Source: Ramlibacter sp. (GTDB taxonomy: Bacteria; Pseudomonadota; Gammaproteobacteria; Burkholderiales; Burkholderiaceae). From it: DNA of 7,702 bases. The stretch's first letter is position 1. Every line of letters begins with the position of its first letter. A model generated the notes under the pieces. It made no database searches, was not told the DNA's origin, and worked only from the letters and a program-made list of their open reading frames with translations. The stretch is taken from contig JACMQP010000356.1 in assembly GCA_014376915.1 (NCBI GenBank), forward strand, positions 1-7,702, read 5' to 3'. The translations under genes were made by a program, and so were the position numbers. Of this stretch, positions 1 through 5,865 are shown piece by piece.

Positions 1-239
1 AGCTTGTTGCCCATCATTGGACTCCATCATCAAAAAAAATTCGCACGAAGCGATGGGGAGTCCGACACGCAATCACAAACCGAAAAACTTCACTTCGAAG
101 ACGCGAAACTGACTATTCACCGCAGACCTTGTACCGGAGTCACAGACCCGTGGTACACGCACATTATGAGGCAAAAATGCTGGTAGCGGTTAAAAAGGTC
201 AACCCGGCGCGCAAAGGTTGGCAATCTCCGGACCGGGGT
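1..239. other. Non-coding stretch downstream of amt, with an inverted repeat
   Basis: I see no supportable gene here. Open frames are short, lack a ribosome binding site and have no recognisable protein character. The base composition is more AT-rich than the flanking genes. The one structured element is an inverted repeat: GGACTCC at 19-25 against GGAGTCC at 57-63, extended inward by ATC (26-28) and GAT (52-54) with a two-base bulge. The loop contains a run of eight A. It does not resemble a normal terminator (long loop, no T-run after the stem) and its role is unknown. Confidence 0.5.
192..220 (-). terminator. Weak terminator-like hairpin after amt
   Basis: Read on the minus strand, about 20 bases past the amt stop codon, CAACC (220-216) can pair with GGTTG (204-200) across an 11-base GC-rich loop. 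After ACC comes a run of five T (196-192). The stem is only five base pairs, so this is a candidate site for ending the amt transcript rather than a strong call. Confidence 0.3.
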
Positions 240-1442
240 TCACCAATTGACCTCGCGATCGGGAGTCGAGCCGATCCGGTGAATGGAGAGGTCGGCACCC
301 TCATATTCCTCTTCCTGCGACAACCGCAGGCCGGTTATGGACTTGATCAGCCCGTAGACCACGAATCCCGACAGCAGGGCCCAACCGACGCCAAGCGCGG
401 TGCCGATCAGTTGTGCCCCCAAGCTGACGTTGCCCAGGCCGCCCAATGCCTTGCTGCCGAAAATGCCGGCAGCAACTCCCCCCCAGGCGCCGCACACGCC
501 GTGTAGCGGCCAGACGCCGAGCACATCGTCGATCTTCCACCGGTTTTGCGTCAGGGTAAACATCACCACGAACACGGCCCCGGCGACGGCACCCACGACC
601 AGCGCCCCGAGTGGATGCATCACGTCCGAGCCCGCGCAGACCGCGACCAACCCCGACAGAGGACCGTTGTGCACGAACCCGGGGTCGTTCCGGCCCGCCG
701 CCAGCGCCGCCAGCGTGCCGCCGACCATTGCCATTAGCGAATTGACCGCCACCAGGCCGGAGATCTTGTCGATCGTCTGGGCGCTCATCACGTTGAAGCC
801 AAACCAGCCGACGGTCAGGATCCAGGCGCCGAGCGCCAGGAACGGAATATTGGATGGCGGGTGGGCCGAAATGGCGCCGTCCTTGCGGTAGCGGTTGCTG
901 CGTGCGCCCAGGAGAATCACCGCGGGCAATGCCAGCCAGCCGCCCATGGCGTGAACCACCACCGAACCGGCGAAATCGTGGAACTCAGCGCCGGTAACCG
1001 ACTTGATCCAGCCCTGCACGCCGAAGTGCTGGTTCCACACAACGCCTTCGAACAGCGGGTAGACCAGGCCGACGATCACGGCCGTCGCCATTAACTGTGG
1101 CCCGAACCTAGCCCGCTCGGCGATGCCGCCAGAAATGATTGCTGGAATGGCGGCGGCGAACGTGAGCAGGAAGAAGAACTTCACCAGCTCGTACCCGTTG
1201 CGTGCGGCCAGCTGCTCGGCGCCGACAAAGAAGGTTGTGCCGTAGGCGACGGTGTAGCCGACGACGAAATACATGACCGTGGACACGGAAAAGTCCACCA
1301 GGATCTTGACCAAGGCATTCACCTGGTTTTTCTTGCGCACCGTCCCGAGCTCGAGAAAGGCGAAACCGGCGTGCATGGCAAGCACCATCACACCCCCCAG
1401 CAGAATGAACAAGGCGTCCGAGCCCTGTTTTAGTGCTTCCAT
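240..1442 (-). CDS. amt: Ammonium transporter, Amt/MEP/Rh family
   Basis: Inner-membrane channel-like transporter that brings ammonium into the cell. The start at 1442 gives 400 residues, normal for the family, with AGAGG about six bases upstream; the frame stays open to 1805 but that extension is arginine-rich and not family-like. Expected Amt residues are present: a phenylalanine gate pair (F91, F95), W213 and F216 in GWFGFN, D156 in HDFAGS, and the twin pore histidines H164 (VVHAMGG) and H314 (PLHGVCGAWGG). The conserved cytoplasmic tail is seen as EEEYEGADLSIH (377-388), the region that contacts PII proteins in the family. There is no cleavable signal peptide of the E. coli AmtB kind; the first helix starts near residue 8. 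No glnK is adjacent on either side within the window. A sigma-54 promoter upstream points to nitrogen-limitation control. The exact substrate and PII partner cannot be read from sequence. Confidence 0.95.
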   Translation of the reverse strand: MEALKQGSDALFILLGGVMVLAMHAGFAFLELGTVRKKNQVNALVKILVDFSVSTVMYFVVGYTVAYGTTFFVGAEQLAARNGYELVKFFFLLTFAAAIPAIISGGIAERARFGPQLMATAVIVGLVYPLFEGVVWNQHFGVQGWIKSVTGAEFHDFAGSVVVHAMGGWLALPAVILLGARSNRYRKDGAISAHPPSNIPFLALGAWILTVGWFGFNVMSAQTIDKISGLVAVNSLMAMVGGTLAALAAGRNDPGFVHNGPLSGLVAVCAGSDVMHPLGALVVGAVAGAVFVVMFTLTQNRWKIDDVLGVWPLHGVCGAWGGVAAGIFGSKALGGLGNVSLGAQLIGTALGVGWALLSGFVVYGLIKSITGLRLSQEEEYEGADLSIHRIGSTPDREVNW

Positions 1443-1486
1443 ACGAACCTCTTTGGATTTAATTGCATGTTGTTGGTGCGTTAAGG

Positions 1487-1535
1487 CCTGAAAGTGGCAA
1501 AGCGCACCAGAAAGTAGCAATAAGTGCGCCAGAAA
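1487..1535 (-). repeat. Imperfect tandem repeat carrying the amt promoter
   Basis: On the minus strand two adjacent units begin TTTCTGG. The first (1535-1514, 22 bases) and the second (1513-1494, 20 bases) differ by three substitutions and a two-base gap. A third partial unit, TTTCAGG (1493-1487), follows directly. Only the first unit keeps the ten-base spacing between GG and GC needed for sigma-54; the second has eight. Confidence 0.7.
1516..1531 (-). promoter_or_regulatory. Sigma-54 (-24/-12) promoter of amt
   Basis: The minus strand reads TGGCGC, five bases, then TTGCT. This puts the invariant GG (1530-1529) and GC (1518-1517) exactly ten bases apart, as RpoN promoters require; the consensus is TGGCAC-N5-TTGCA/T. 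The predicted start is near 1505, giving a leader of about 60 bases before the amt start. amt genes of Proteobacteria are classically NtrC/RpoN-controlled, which agrees. I did not find a convincing paired NtrC site upstream. Confidence 0.75.
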
Positions 1536-1564
1536 CGTGCGATTGTCTGGAAAAGAACCATTCC

Positions 1565-1690
1565 GCCGCCATCGGGGAGTAGCTTCCTTCTGCATCGGGG
1601 AAGGGCTGGGGTCAACAGACGTGGGCCGCGCGGCCCATGGTGCAGGCGGTTCATGGAGTTGGCGTGGCCTTTGGCTGCGCAGCTTCCGTT
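1565..1690 (+). ncRNA. yybP-ykoY-like (Mn2+) riboswitch, possibly decayed
   Basis: The two best-conserved strings of the yybP-ykoY family (RF00080) occur in the right order: GGGGAGTAGC at 1574-1583, then GTCAACAGAC at 1611-1620. Between them CTTCC (1583-1587) pairs with GGAAG (1599-1603). After them a 16-base perfect palindrome (1622-1637) forms a six-pair stem with a GCGC loop. GCCGCCA (1565-1571) may close the element against TGGCG and following bases near 1660-1668. The family senses Mn2+ and commonly precedes manganese exporter genes, including GDT1/UPF0016 genes. What follows here is a remnant of exactly that gene type. The second ligand-binding loop, which I would expect to contain an AGACC-like string, reads GTGGCC near 1664-1669, so this copy may no longer bind. 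The outer boundaries are approximate, and I found no clear plus-strand promoter upstream. Confidence 0.72.
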
Positions 1691-1708
1691 TTCGGCCCGG
1701 AATTCCCG

Positions 1709-1855
1709 ATAGAAGCCTTGCTCGTCTCGACCGGCATCGTCGCGCTCGCTGAGACGGGCGACAAGACCCAAGCCGTGATGTTCGCCGCGCTCGGCGCCGC
1801 TTCATTGATCTTGGGCGGCCGCACCAGCGTGCTGCAGGGCCTGCCGTATACTTAA
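1709..1855 (+). pseudogene. Remnant of a GDT1/UPF0016 (TMEM165-like) cation exporter
   Basis: The frame encodes IEALLVSTGIVALAETGDKT followed by a few residues and then FAALGAASLI, ending in TAA at 1853-1855. The first part matches the start of bacterial UPF0016 proteins, including the family motif E-x-G-D-K-T. The second resembles the last helix of the same family. Intact members are about 190 residues with two E-x-G-D-K-T repeats; only 48 codons remain, so the middle, including the second motif, is gone. The codon where the initiator ATG should be is ATA (1709-1711), so the start is lost too. A Mn2+-type riboswitch lies just upstream, as it does before intact homologues. I read this as a dead gene, though translation of a small peptide from another start cannot be excluded. 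Confidence 0.72.
1847..1852 (+). promoter_or_regulatory. Candidate -10 box for the metX leader
   Basis: TATACT matches five of six consensus bases and lies four bases before the first stem of the SAM-II aptamer. Transcription would thus begin at or just inside that stem, around 1857-1860. The box overlaps the last codons and stop of the gene remnant. No good -35 box sits 16-18 bases upstream, so the promoter may rely on an activator or be weak. Confidence 0.4.
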
Positions 1856-1856
1856 C

Positions 1857-1906
1857 GAGCGCCGATTTGCTCCAGCTTGCGGGCGCTCAACAAATTCAGC
1901 TAAAGA
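1857..1906 (+). ncRNA. SAM-II riboswitch aptamer (SAM_alpha type)
   Basis: The segment fits the SAM-II fold. P1 is a perfect seven-pair stem: GAGCGCC (1857-1863) with GGCGCTC (1882-1888). The loop opens with the conserved GATTT (1864-1868). GATTTG (1864-1869) pairs with CAAATT (1891-1896) to form the H-type pseudoknot, five Watson-Crick pairs plus one G-U. The conserved 3' string AGCTAAAG (1898-1905) follows, and TTGC (1877-1880) sits at the usual place before the P1 3' strand. SAM-II elements bind S-adenosylmethionine and commonly lie before metA/metX genes, where they lower expression when SAM is plentiful. Here metX follows 120 bases later. The pseudoknot and 3' string match what I recall of SAM-II well enough that I consider this nearly certain. 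Confidence 0.88.
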
Positions 1907-1939
1907 CCGATCGTCAGCAACCCGGCCTCGTTTTTTAGC
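1899..1939 (+). promoter_or_regulatory. Possible antiterminator pairing between aptamer 3' end and terminator loop
   Basis: GCTAAAGA (1899-1906), the conserved 3' end of the SAM-II aptamer, is complementary to TTTTTAGC (1932-1939) in the loop and upper stem of the terminator that follows. This makes eight pairs with one G-U. Forming the helix would enclose the 5' arm of the terminator and break its upper three pairs. SAM binding, which uses the aptamer 3' segment, would release the terminator. The complementarity is seen directly; the switching role is inferred. Confidence 0.5.
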
Positions 1940-1959
1940 GACGCCGGGTTTTGTTTTTT
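1919..1959 (+). terminator. Rho-independent terminator in the metX leader
   Basis: AACCCGGC (1919-1926) pairs with GCCGGGTT (1943-1950). After one C-C mismatch, TCG (1928-1930) pairs with CGA (1939-1941), leaving an eight-base loop. TTTTGTTTTTT (1949-1959) follows directly. The hairpin starts 13 bases after the SAM-II aptamer and lies 67 bases before metX, the place expected for an attenuator. A second GCCGGG at 1963-1968 could compete for the 5' arm without a T-run after it. Confidence 0.8.
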
Positions 1960-2025
1960 GATGCCGGGCCGTCCCAAGGCAACAAGGGCTCCTTTAGGGG
2001 GGCGAGGCGTGGGGGCCACATTTTT

Positions 2026-3180
2026 ATGATCGTTTCGCCCCAATCGACGTCGTTCAGCGAGCCGCTCGCGCTGCAAAGCGGGGCGTCGATCCGCGACTAC
2101 GCGCTAGCCTTCGAAACCTACGGCACGCTCAACGCCGACAAAAGCAATGCGGTGTTGATCTGCCATGCCCTGAACGCTTCGCACCACGTGGCGGGCAGTT
2201 ATGCCGGCCAGCCGGACTCGCAGGGCTGGTGGCACACCATGATCGGCCCGGGCAAGCCGGTGGACACCGACCGCTTCTTTGTCATCGGCATCAACAATCT
2301 TGGCTCCTGCTTCGGCTCCACCGGCCCGATGCACGCCAATCCCGGCACCGGCAAGGTCTACGGCGCCGACTTCCCGGTCGTGACGGTGGAGGACTGGGTC
2401 AACGCCCAAGCCCGGCTGCTGGACGGTCTGGGGATCGAGCGCCTGGCGGCGGTGATGGGCGGTAGCCTCGGCGGTATGCAGGCGCTGTCGTGGACGCTGC
2501 AGTATCCGCAGCGAGTGCGCCATGGCATCGTGATCGCGAGTGCGCCCAATCTCACGGCGGAGAACATCGCCTTCAACGAAGTGGCCCGCCGCGCCATCGT
2601 CACCGACCCGGATTTCCACGGCGGCAACTTCTACGAGCACGGAGTGGTGCCCAAGCGCGGCTTGCGCATCGCCCGGATGATCGGCCACATCACCTACCTG
2701 TCGGACGACGTCATGAACGAGAAGTTCGGGCGCCGGCTGCGCAGCGCCGTCGCGGGGCCCGGCAATTCGCCCGACGGTGTCGACTTGCGCTACACCACGC
2801 AGGACATCGAGTTCCAGATCGAGAGCTACCTGCGCTACCAGGGCGACAAGTTCAGCGAGTACTTCGACGCCAATACCTACCTGCTGATCACCCGAGCGCT
2901 GGACTACTTCGACCCCGCAATCAGGTACGAAGGCAACCTTGCCCGGTCGCTGGCCCGTGCCACAGCAAAGTTCCTGCTGGTGAGTTTCAGTACCGACTGG
3001 CGCTTCTCGCCGCGCCGCAGCCGCGAGCTGGTCAAGGGCTTGCTCGACAACCGGCGCGACTTGAGCTACGCGGAGATCGACGCCCCGCACGGGCACGATG
3101 CCTTTCTGCTGGAAGACGAGCGCTACCTCGGCGTCGTCCGCTCGTACTTCGACCGCATCGCAGCCGAGGTGGCCCGGTGA
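2026..3180 (+). CDS. metX: Homoserine O-acyltransferase MetX (probably succinyl-CoA type)
   Basis: Cytoplasmic alpha/beta-hydrolase-fold enzyme that acylates the hydroxyl of L-homoserine, committing it to methionine synthesis. The product is 384 residues, normal for the family. The nucleophile is S147 in [10 protein letters not shown], with D324 in FSTDWRFSP and H357 in HGHDAFL as the rest of the triad. Other family strings are ETYGTLN (30-36), [12 protein letters not shown] (46-57), [12 protein letters not shown] (90-101) and [11 protein letters not shown] (217-227). The sequence most resembles Burkholderiales MetX, a group annotated as succinyltransferase; STDWRF is the form I associate with that specificity, but acetyl-CoA use cannot be excluded. 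The ATG at 2026 is chosen because the frame upstream is terminator sequence. The ribosome site is poor: GGGGG ends ten bases before the start. The leader carries a SAM-II riboswitch and terminator. The stop overlaps the metW start by four bases. Confidence 0.96.
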   Translation: MIVSPQSTSFSEPLALQSGASIRDYALAFETYGTLNADKSNAVLICHALNASHHVAGSYAGQPDSQGWWHTMIGPGKPVDTDRFFVIGINNLGSCFGSTGPMHANPGTGKVYGADFPVVTVEDWVNAQARLLDGLGIERLAAVMGGSLGGMQALSWTLQYPQRVRHGIVIASAPNLTAENIAFNEVARRAIVTDPDFHGGNFYEHGVVPKRGLRIARMIGHITYLSDDVMNEKFGRRLRSAVAGPGNSPDGVDLRYTTQDIEFQIESYLRYQGDKFSEYFDANTYLLITRALDYFDPAIRYEGNLARSLARATAKFLLVSFSTDWRFSPRRSRELVKGLLDNRRDLSYAEIDAPHGHDAFLLEDERYLGVVRSYFDRIAAEVAR

Positions 3181-3761
3181 GCGACCGCCGGACGATGGAA
3201 TCGATCGCGCGGCTGGTGCCACAAGGCTCGCGGGTACTGGACCTGGGCTGCGGCGACGGCGCGTTGCTGGACCACCTGCAACGCGAGCGCGGCTGCCACG
3301 GCTACGGCATCGAGATCGCCGACGCCAACGTGCAGGCCTGCGTCAAACGCGGCGTCAACGTGATCCAGCTGAACCTGGACGAGGGGCTGGCAATGTTCGA
3401 CGACAGCTCCTTCGATGTTGTGCTGCAGATCGACACACTGCAGCACCTGCGCAATGCCGAGACGATGCTGGTGGAGACCGCGCGGGTCGGCCGCGTCGGT
3501 ATCGTGGCGTTCCCCAATTTCGCCCACTGGCCGAACCGGCTGTCGATCGTGCGCGGCCGCATGCCGGTGACCAAGCGCCTGCCGTACCAGTGGTACGACA
3601 CGCCCAACATCCGGGTCGGCACCTTCAAGGACTTCCAGGTGCTCGCGACCAAAAACCGGCTGGCGATCCTCGATGCCTTCGGTCTGCAGGAGGGCCGCGA
3701 GGTCCGCTTCCTGCCGAATGCCCGGGCCGGCACCGCAGTTTTCAAATTCAAGCGCGGCTGA
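3177..3761 (+). CDS. metW: MetW, methyltransferase-fold partner of MetX
   Basis: A 194-residue protein with a class I SAM-dependent methyltransferase fold. Motif I is [12 protein letters not shown] (20-31), followed by the acidic GIEI strand end (44-47). The MetW-specific strings [15 protein letters not shown] (108-122) and [12 protein letters not shown] (135-146) identify it. MetW is encoded next to metX in many Proteobacteria and has been linked to methionine synthesis, probably by supporting MetX activity; no methylated substrate is established to my knowledge. The GTG start at 3177 sits in GTGA, overlapping the metX stop, with GAGGTGG five bases upstream, typical of translational coupling. 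An ATG at 3195 is a possible but less likely start, as it would lose the overlap. Because the two are co-transcribed, the SAM-II attenuator should control both. Confidence 0.93.
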   Translation: MSDRRTMESIARLVPQGSRVLDLGCGDGALLDHLQRERGCHGYGIEIADANVQACVKRGVNVIQLNLDEGLAMFDDSSFDVVLQIDTLQHLRNAETMLVETARVGRVGIVAFPNFAHWPNRLSIVRGRMPVTKRLPYQWYDTPNIRVGTFKDFQVLATKNRLAILDAFGLQEGREVRFLPNARAGTAVFKFKRG

Positions 3762-3773
3762 GCCGGGCCCGCT

Positions 3774-5804
3774 TTATGCCGGGACCGGCCGCACGCGCAG
3801 GTACTGCAGCGCCAGCGCGGCGATGACCAGTGCAATGCCCACCAGGTCTGCCGCCACGGTCGGATACACCAGCGCGAATCCCGCCACGAGCAGCATCAGG
3901 CGCTCCACCCTGGTCGCTTTTTTCAGCGCCCAGCCCTGGAACCCCGCCGCCAGCGCCGCAACCCCGAGCGCAGCGGTGAACGTGACCTCGGCGATCGACC
4001 ACCAGTTGGCGCTGGCCAGCGCCTTGGAGGATCCCATCAGCAACAGGCCTTGCCCGCTCGGGTCAAGCACGAACATGAAGGGCACCAAAAACGCCGGCAC
4101 GGTGTACTTCCAGCATTGCATGGTGGTTTTGTAAGGATCGCCGCCCGTGATCGCGGCCGCAGCGAACGGCGATAACGCCGTCGGCGGCGACACCTCGGAC
4201 AGCACGGCGTAATAAAAGATGAACATGTGGGCAGCGAAGTCCGGCACTCCCAGCTTGATCAGCGCCGGCGCCGCGATCACCGCGCAGATGATGTAAGAGG
4301 CAGTGACCGGCACCGCGAGGCCGACGATCCAGACCACCAGCGACGTGTAAATCGCGGTCAGCAGCAGCGAGCCGCCGGCCAGGTCGATGACGATCGAGCT
4401 GAATTTCAAGCCCAGGCCTGTCAGCGTTACGACACCGACGATGATGCCCGCGCCGGCGCAGGTCGCGGCCACGTTCAGCACTCCGATCGATCCGGCTTCC
4501 ATGGCTTTCATGAAGCCGGAATTCCAGAACTTCCGGCCGATTGAGCCGTCGCGCCGGAACAGGTCCCAGGGAATCAGCGCGCATTCCGGCCGCAGCATGC
4601 TGGTCACCAGCGCCACGAGGGTGGCCCAGAAGACCGACAACACCGGCGAGAAGCCCCACATCATGAAGACGACGATCGAGATCAGCGACAGGAAGTGGAA
4701 CCAGTACTTGCGCGTGAGGTTCCAGACCGAGTCGACCTTCTCGAACACGGTATTGCCCATGCCGTACTTGCGCGCGTCGATCTCGACCATCAGGAACAGC
4801 GCGAGGTAGAACAACAATGTCGGGATCACTGCCATCAGCAGCACGTCGAGGTAGGAGATCTTCAGGAACTCCGCGATCAGGAAGGCGGCCGCACCGAGCA
4901 CCGGCGGCGAGATGATGGCGCCCAGTCCTCCTGCCGCCAGCAGGCCGCCGGCGGCGTTGCGCTCGTAGCCCACTTTCTGCAGCATCGGCCACGCCACCGA
5001 GCCCAGCGTCACCGTCGTCGCCACACCCGAGCCCGAGGGGCCGCCGAGCAGGAAGGATGCGAGCACAACCGTGCGACCGGCGCCGGTCGGCTTGCCGCCC
5101 ATGGCGGAAAACGAGAAGTCGATGTAGAACTTGCCGGCGCCGGAATACTGCAGGAAGGCGCCGAAGATTGTGAACAGGATGATCAGCGACGACGAAACGT
5201 CGACCGCGACGCCGAAGATCCCTTCCAGCGTCATGTACAGGTGGCCGACCAGCCGCGCTACCTCGTAGCCTTTGTGGGTCCAGGGCGCCGGCAGGTACGC
5301 GCCGAACAGGGCATAGGCCACGAACAGGCTGGTCACCGCCGGCATGATCCACCCGGTGGTTCGCCGCATCGCCTCGAGCACCAGCACGATCAACGCCACG
5401 CCGAAGAAGATGTCCCAGCCCTCTGGGCTCGTGTTGCGGTCCATCAGGTCGTCGCCGCCGAGGATGACGTACGCGACCAGTGCCAGCGACAGCAGCGCGG
5501 CAACCCAATCCCACCACATGACGCGATGGCGGAAATGGCGGCTCAGCGGGAACAGCAGGAAGCACAGGAACAGCACCAGACCCACGTGCACCGGCCGCAG
5601 CACCTGGGTCGGAACGATGGCGTAGGCGGCATACAGGTGGAACACCGACATCCCGACTGCCACCAGCGTGATGAACGCGGCGAGCCAGCCGGACAACCGG
5701 TTTGCCGCGCCCTCTTCCTCCTCGACGTACAGTTGCGCCTTCTGCAGCGCCTCCTTGCTGATCAGGGGCTGCAGCGCGGGATCGGGGACGGCCGGGTCGG
5801 TCAT
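3774..5804 (-). CDS. TRAP transporter fused 4TM/12TM permease (DctQM type)
   Basis: Inner-membrane part of a tripartite ATP-independent periplasmic transporter, which imports organic acids using an ion gradient. The product has 676 residues. An acidic soluble N-terminus (1-35, with EEEEG at 28-32) is followed by four helices (about 38-64, 70-88, 97-115, 130-147) corresponding to the small DctQ subunit, then a large DctM-like region. DctM hallmarks are GGPSGSGVATTVTLGSVAWP (254-273), AGGLLAAGGLGAIISPPVLG (285-304) and, later, a related PVTASYIICAVIAAPAL segment. The last 110 residues or so hold extra hydrophobic helices, like the C-terminal extension (DUF3394-like, from memory) common in TAXI-linked permeases. 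The binding-protein gene lies 61 bases upstream on the same strand, separated by an intrinsic terminator. The start at 5804 has AGAGA about ten bases upstream. The gene ends 12 bases from the convergent metW stop. Confidence 0.94.
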   Translation of the reverse strand: MTDPAVPDPALQPLISKEALQKAQLYVEEEEGAANRLSGWLAAFITLVAVGMSVFHLYAAYAIVPTQVLRPVHVGLVLFLCFLLFPLSRHFRHRVMWWDWVAALLSLALVAYVILGGDDLMDRNTSPEGWDIFFGVALIVLVLEAMRRTTGWIMPAVTSLFVAYALFGAYLPAPWTHKGYEVARLVGHLYMTLEGIFGVAVDVSSSLIILFTIFGAFLQYSGAGKFYIDFSFSAMGGKPTGAGRTVVLASFLLGGPSGSGVATTVTLGSVAWPMLQKVGYERNAAGGLLAAGGLGAIISPPVLGAAAFLIAEFLKISYLDVLLMAVIPTLLFYLALFLMVEIDARKYGMGNTVFEKVDSVWNLTRKYWFHFLSLISIVVFMMWGFSPVLSVFWATLVALVTSMLRPECALIPWDLFRRDGSIGRKFWNSGFMKAMEAGSIGVLNVAATCAGAGIIVGVVTLTGLGLKFSSIVIDLAGGSLLLTAIYTSLVVWIVGLAVPVTASYIICAVIAAPALIKLGVPDFAAHMFIFYYAVLSEVSPPTALSPFAAAAITGGDPYKTTMQCWKYTVPAFLVPFMFVLDPSGQGLLLMGSSKALASANWWSIAEVTFTAALGVAALAAGFQGWALKKATRVERLMLLVAGFALVYPTVAADLVGIALVIAALALQYLRVRPVPA

Positions 5805-5825
5805 GGAAAAGGTCTCTTTGCAAAG

Positions 5826-5849
5826 AAAAACCCCGCCGGGCGGCGGGGT
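5826..5849 (-). terminator. Intrinsic terminator between binding-protein and permease genes
   Basis: On the minus strand an eight-pair stem, ACCCCGCC (5849-5842 side) with GGCGGGGT, closed by a four-base GCCC loop, runs straight into TTTTTCTTTG (5830-5821). It begins about 17 bases after the binding-protein stop codon and ends about 20 bases before the permease start. It probably lets only part of the transcripts continue into the permease gene. Confidence 0.85.
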
Positions 5850-5865
5850 CGGAACCGGGTATCGC

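Noticed and set aside
1501..1529. Inverted GCGCAC and GTGCGC arms near the amt promoter as an NtrC site
   Set aside because: The arms lie too far apart and overlap the sigma-54 core itself; they are explained by the tandem repeat.
1443..1573. Plus-strand sigma-70 promoter for the yybP-ykoY-like leader
   Set aside because: Several TTG-containing strings were tried as -35 boxes; none has an acceptable -10 box 16-18 bases downstream.
1637..1708. Coding sequence upstream of the GDT1-like segment in the same frame
   Set aside because: The faint likeness to a GDT1 C-terminal helix is weak, and the DNA is better explained as the second half of the yybP-ykoY-like element.
1443..1805. N-terminal extension of the amt frame by about 121 residues
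   Set aside because: It is arginine-rich and unlike the family, crosses the sigma-54 promoter and the opposite-strand riboswitch, and the ATG at 1442 has its own ribosome site.
1951..2025. Upstream TTG start for metX giving 25 extra residues
   Set aside because: It would begin in the terminator T-run, and the added residues have no family match; the ATG at 2026 gives the expected N-terminus.
2104..3222. Long minus-strand open frame opposite metX
   Set aside because: It is a GC-rich shadow of metX: no ribosome site, no family character, while metX on the other strand has full catalytic motifs.
3762..3789. Hairpin between the convergent metW and permease genes (GCCGG with CCGGC)
   Set aside because: There is no T-run on either side, and the 3' arm lies in the permease coding sequence; it is not convincing as a bidirectional terminator.
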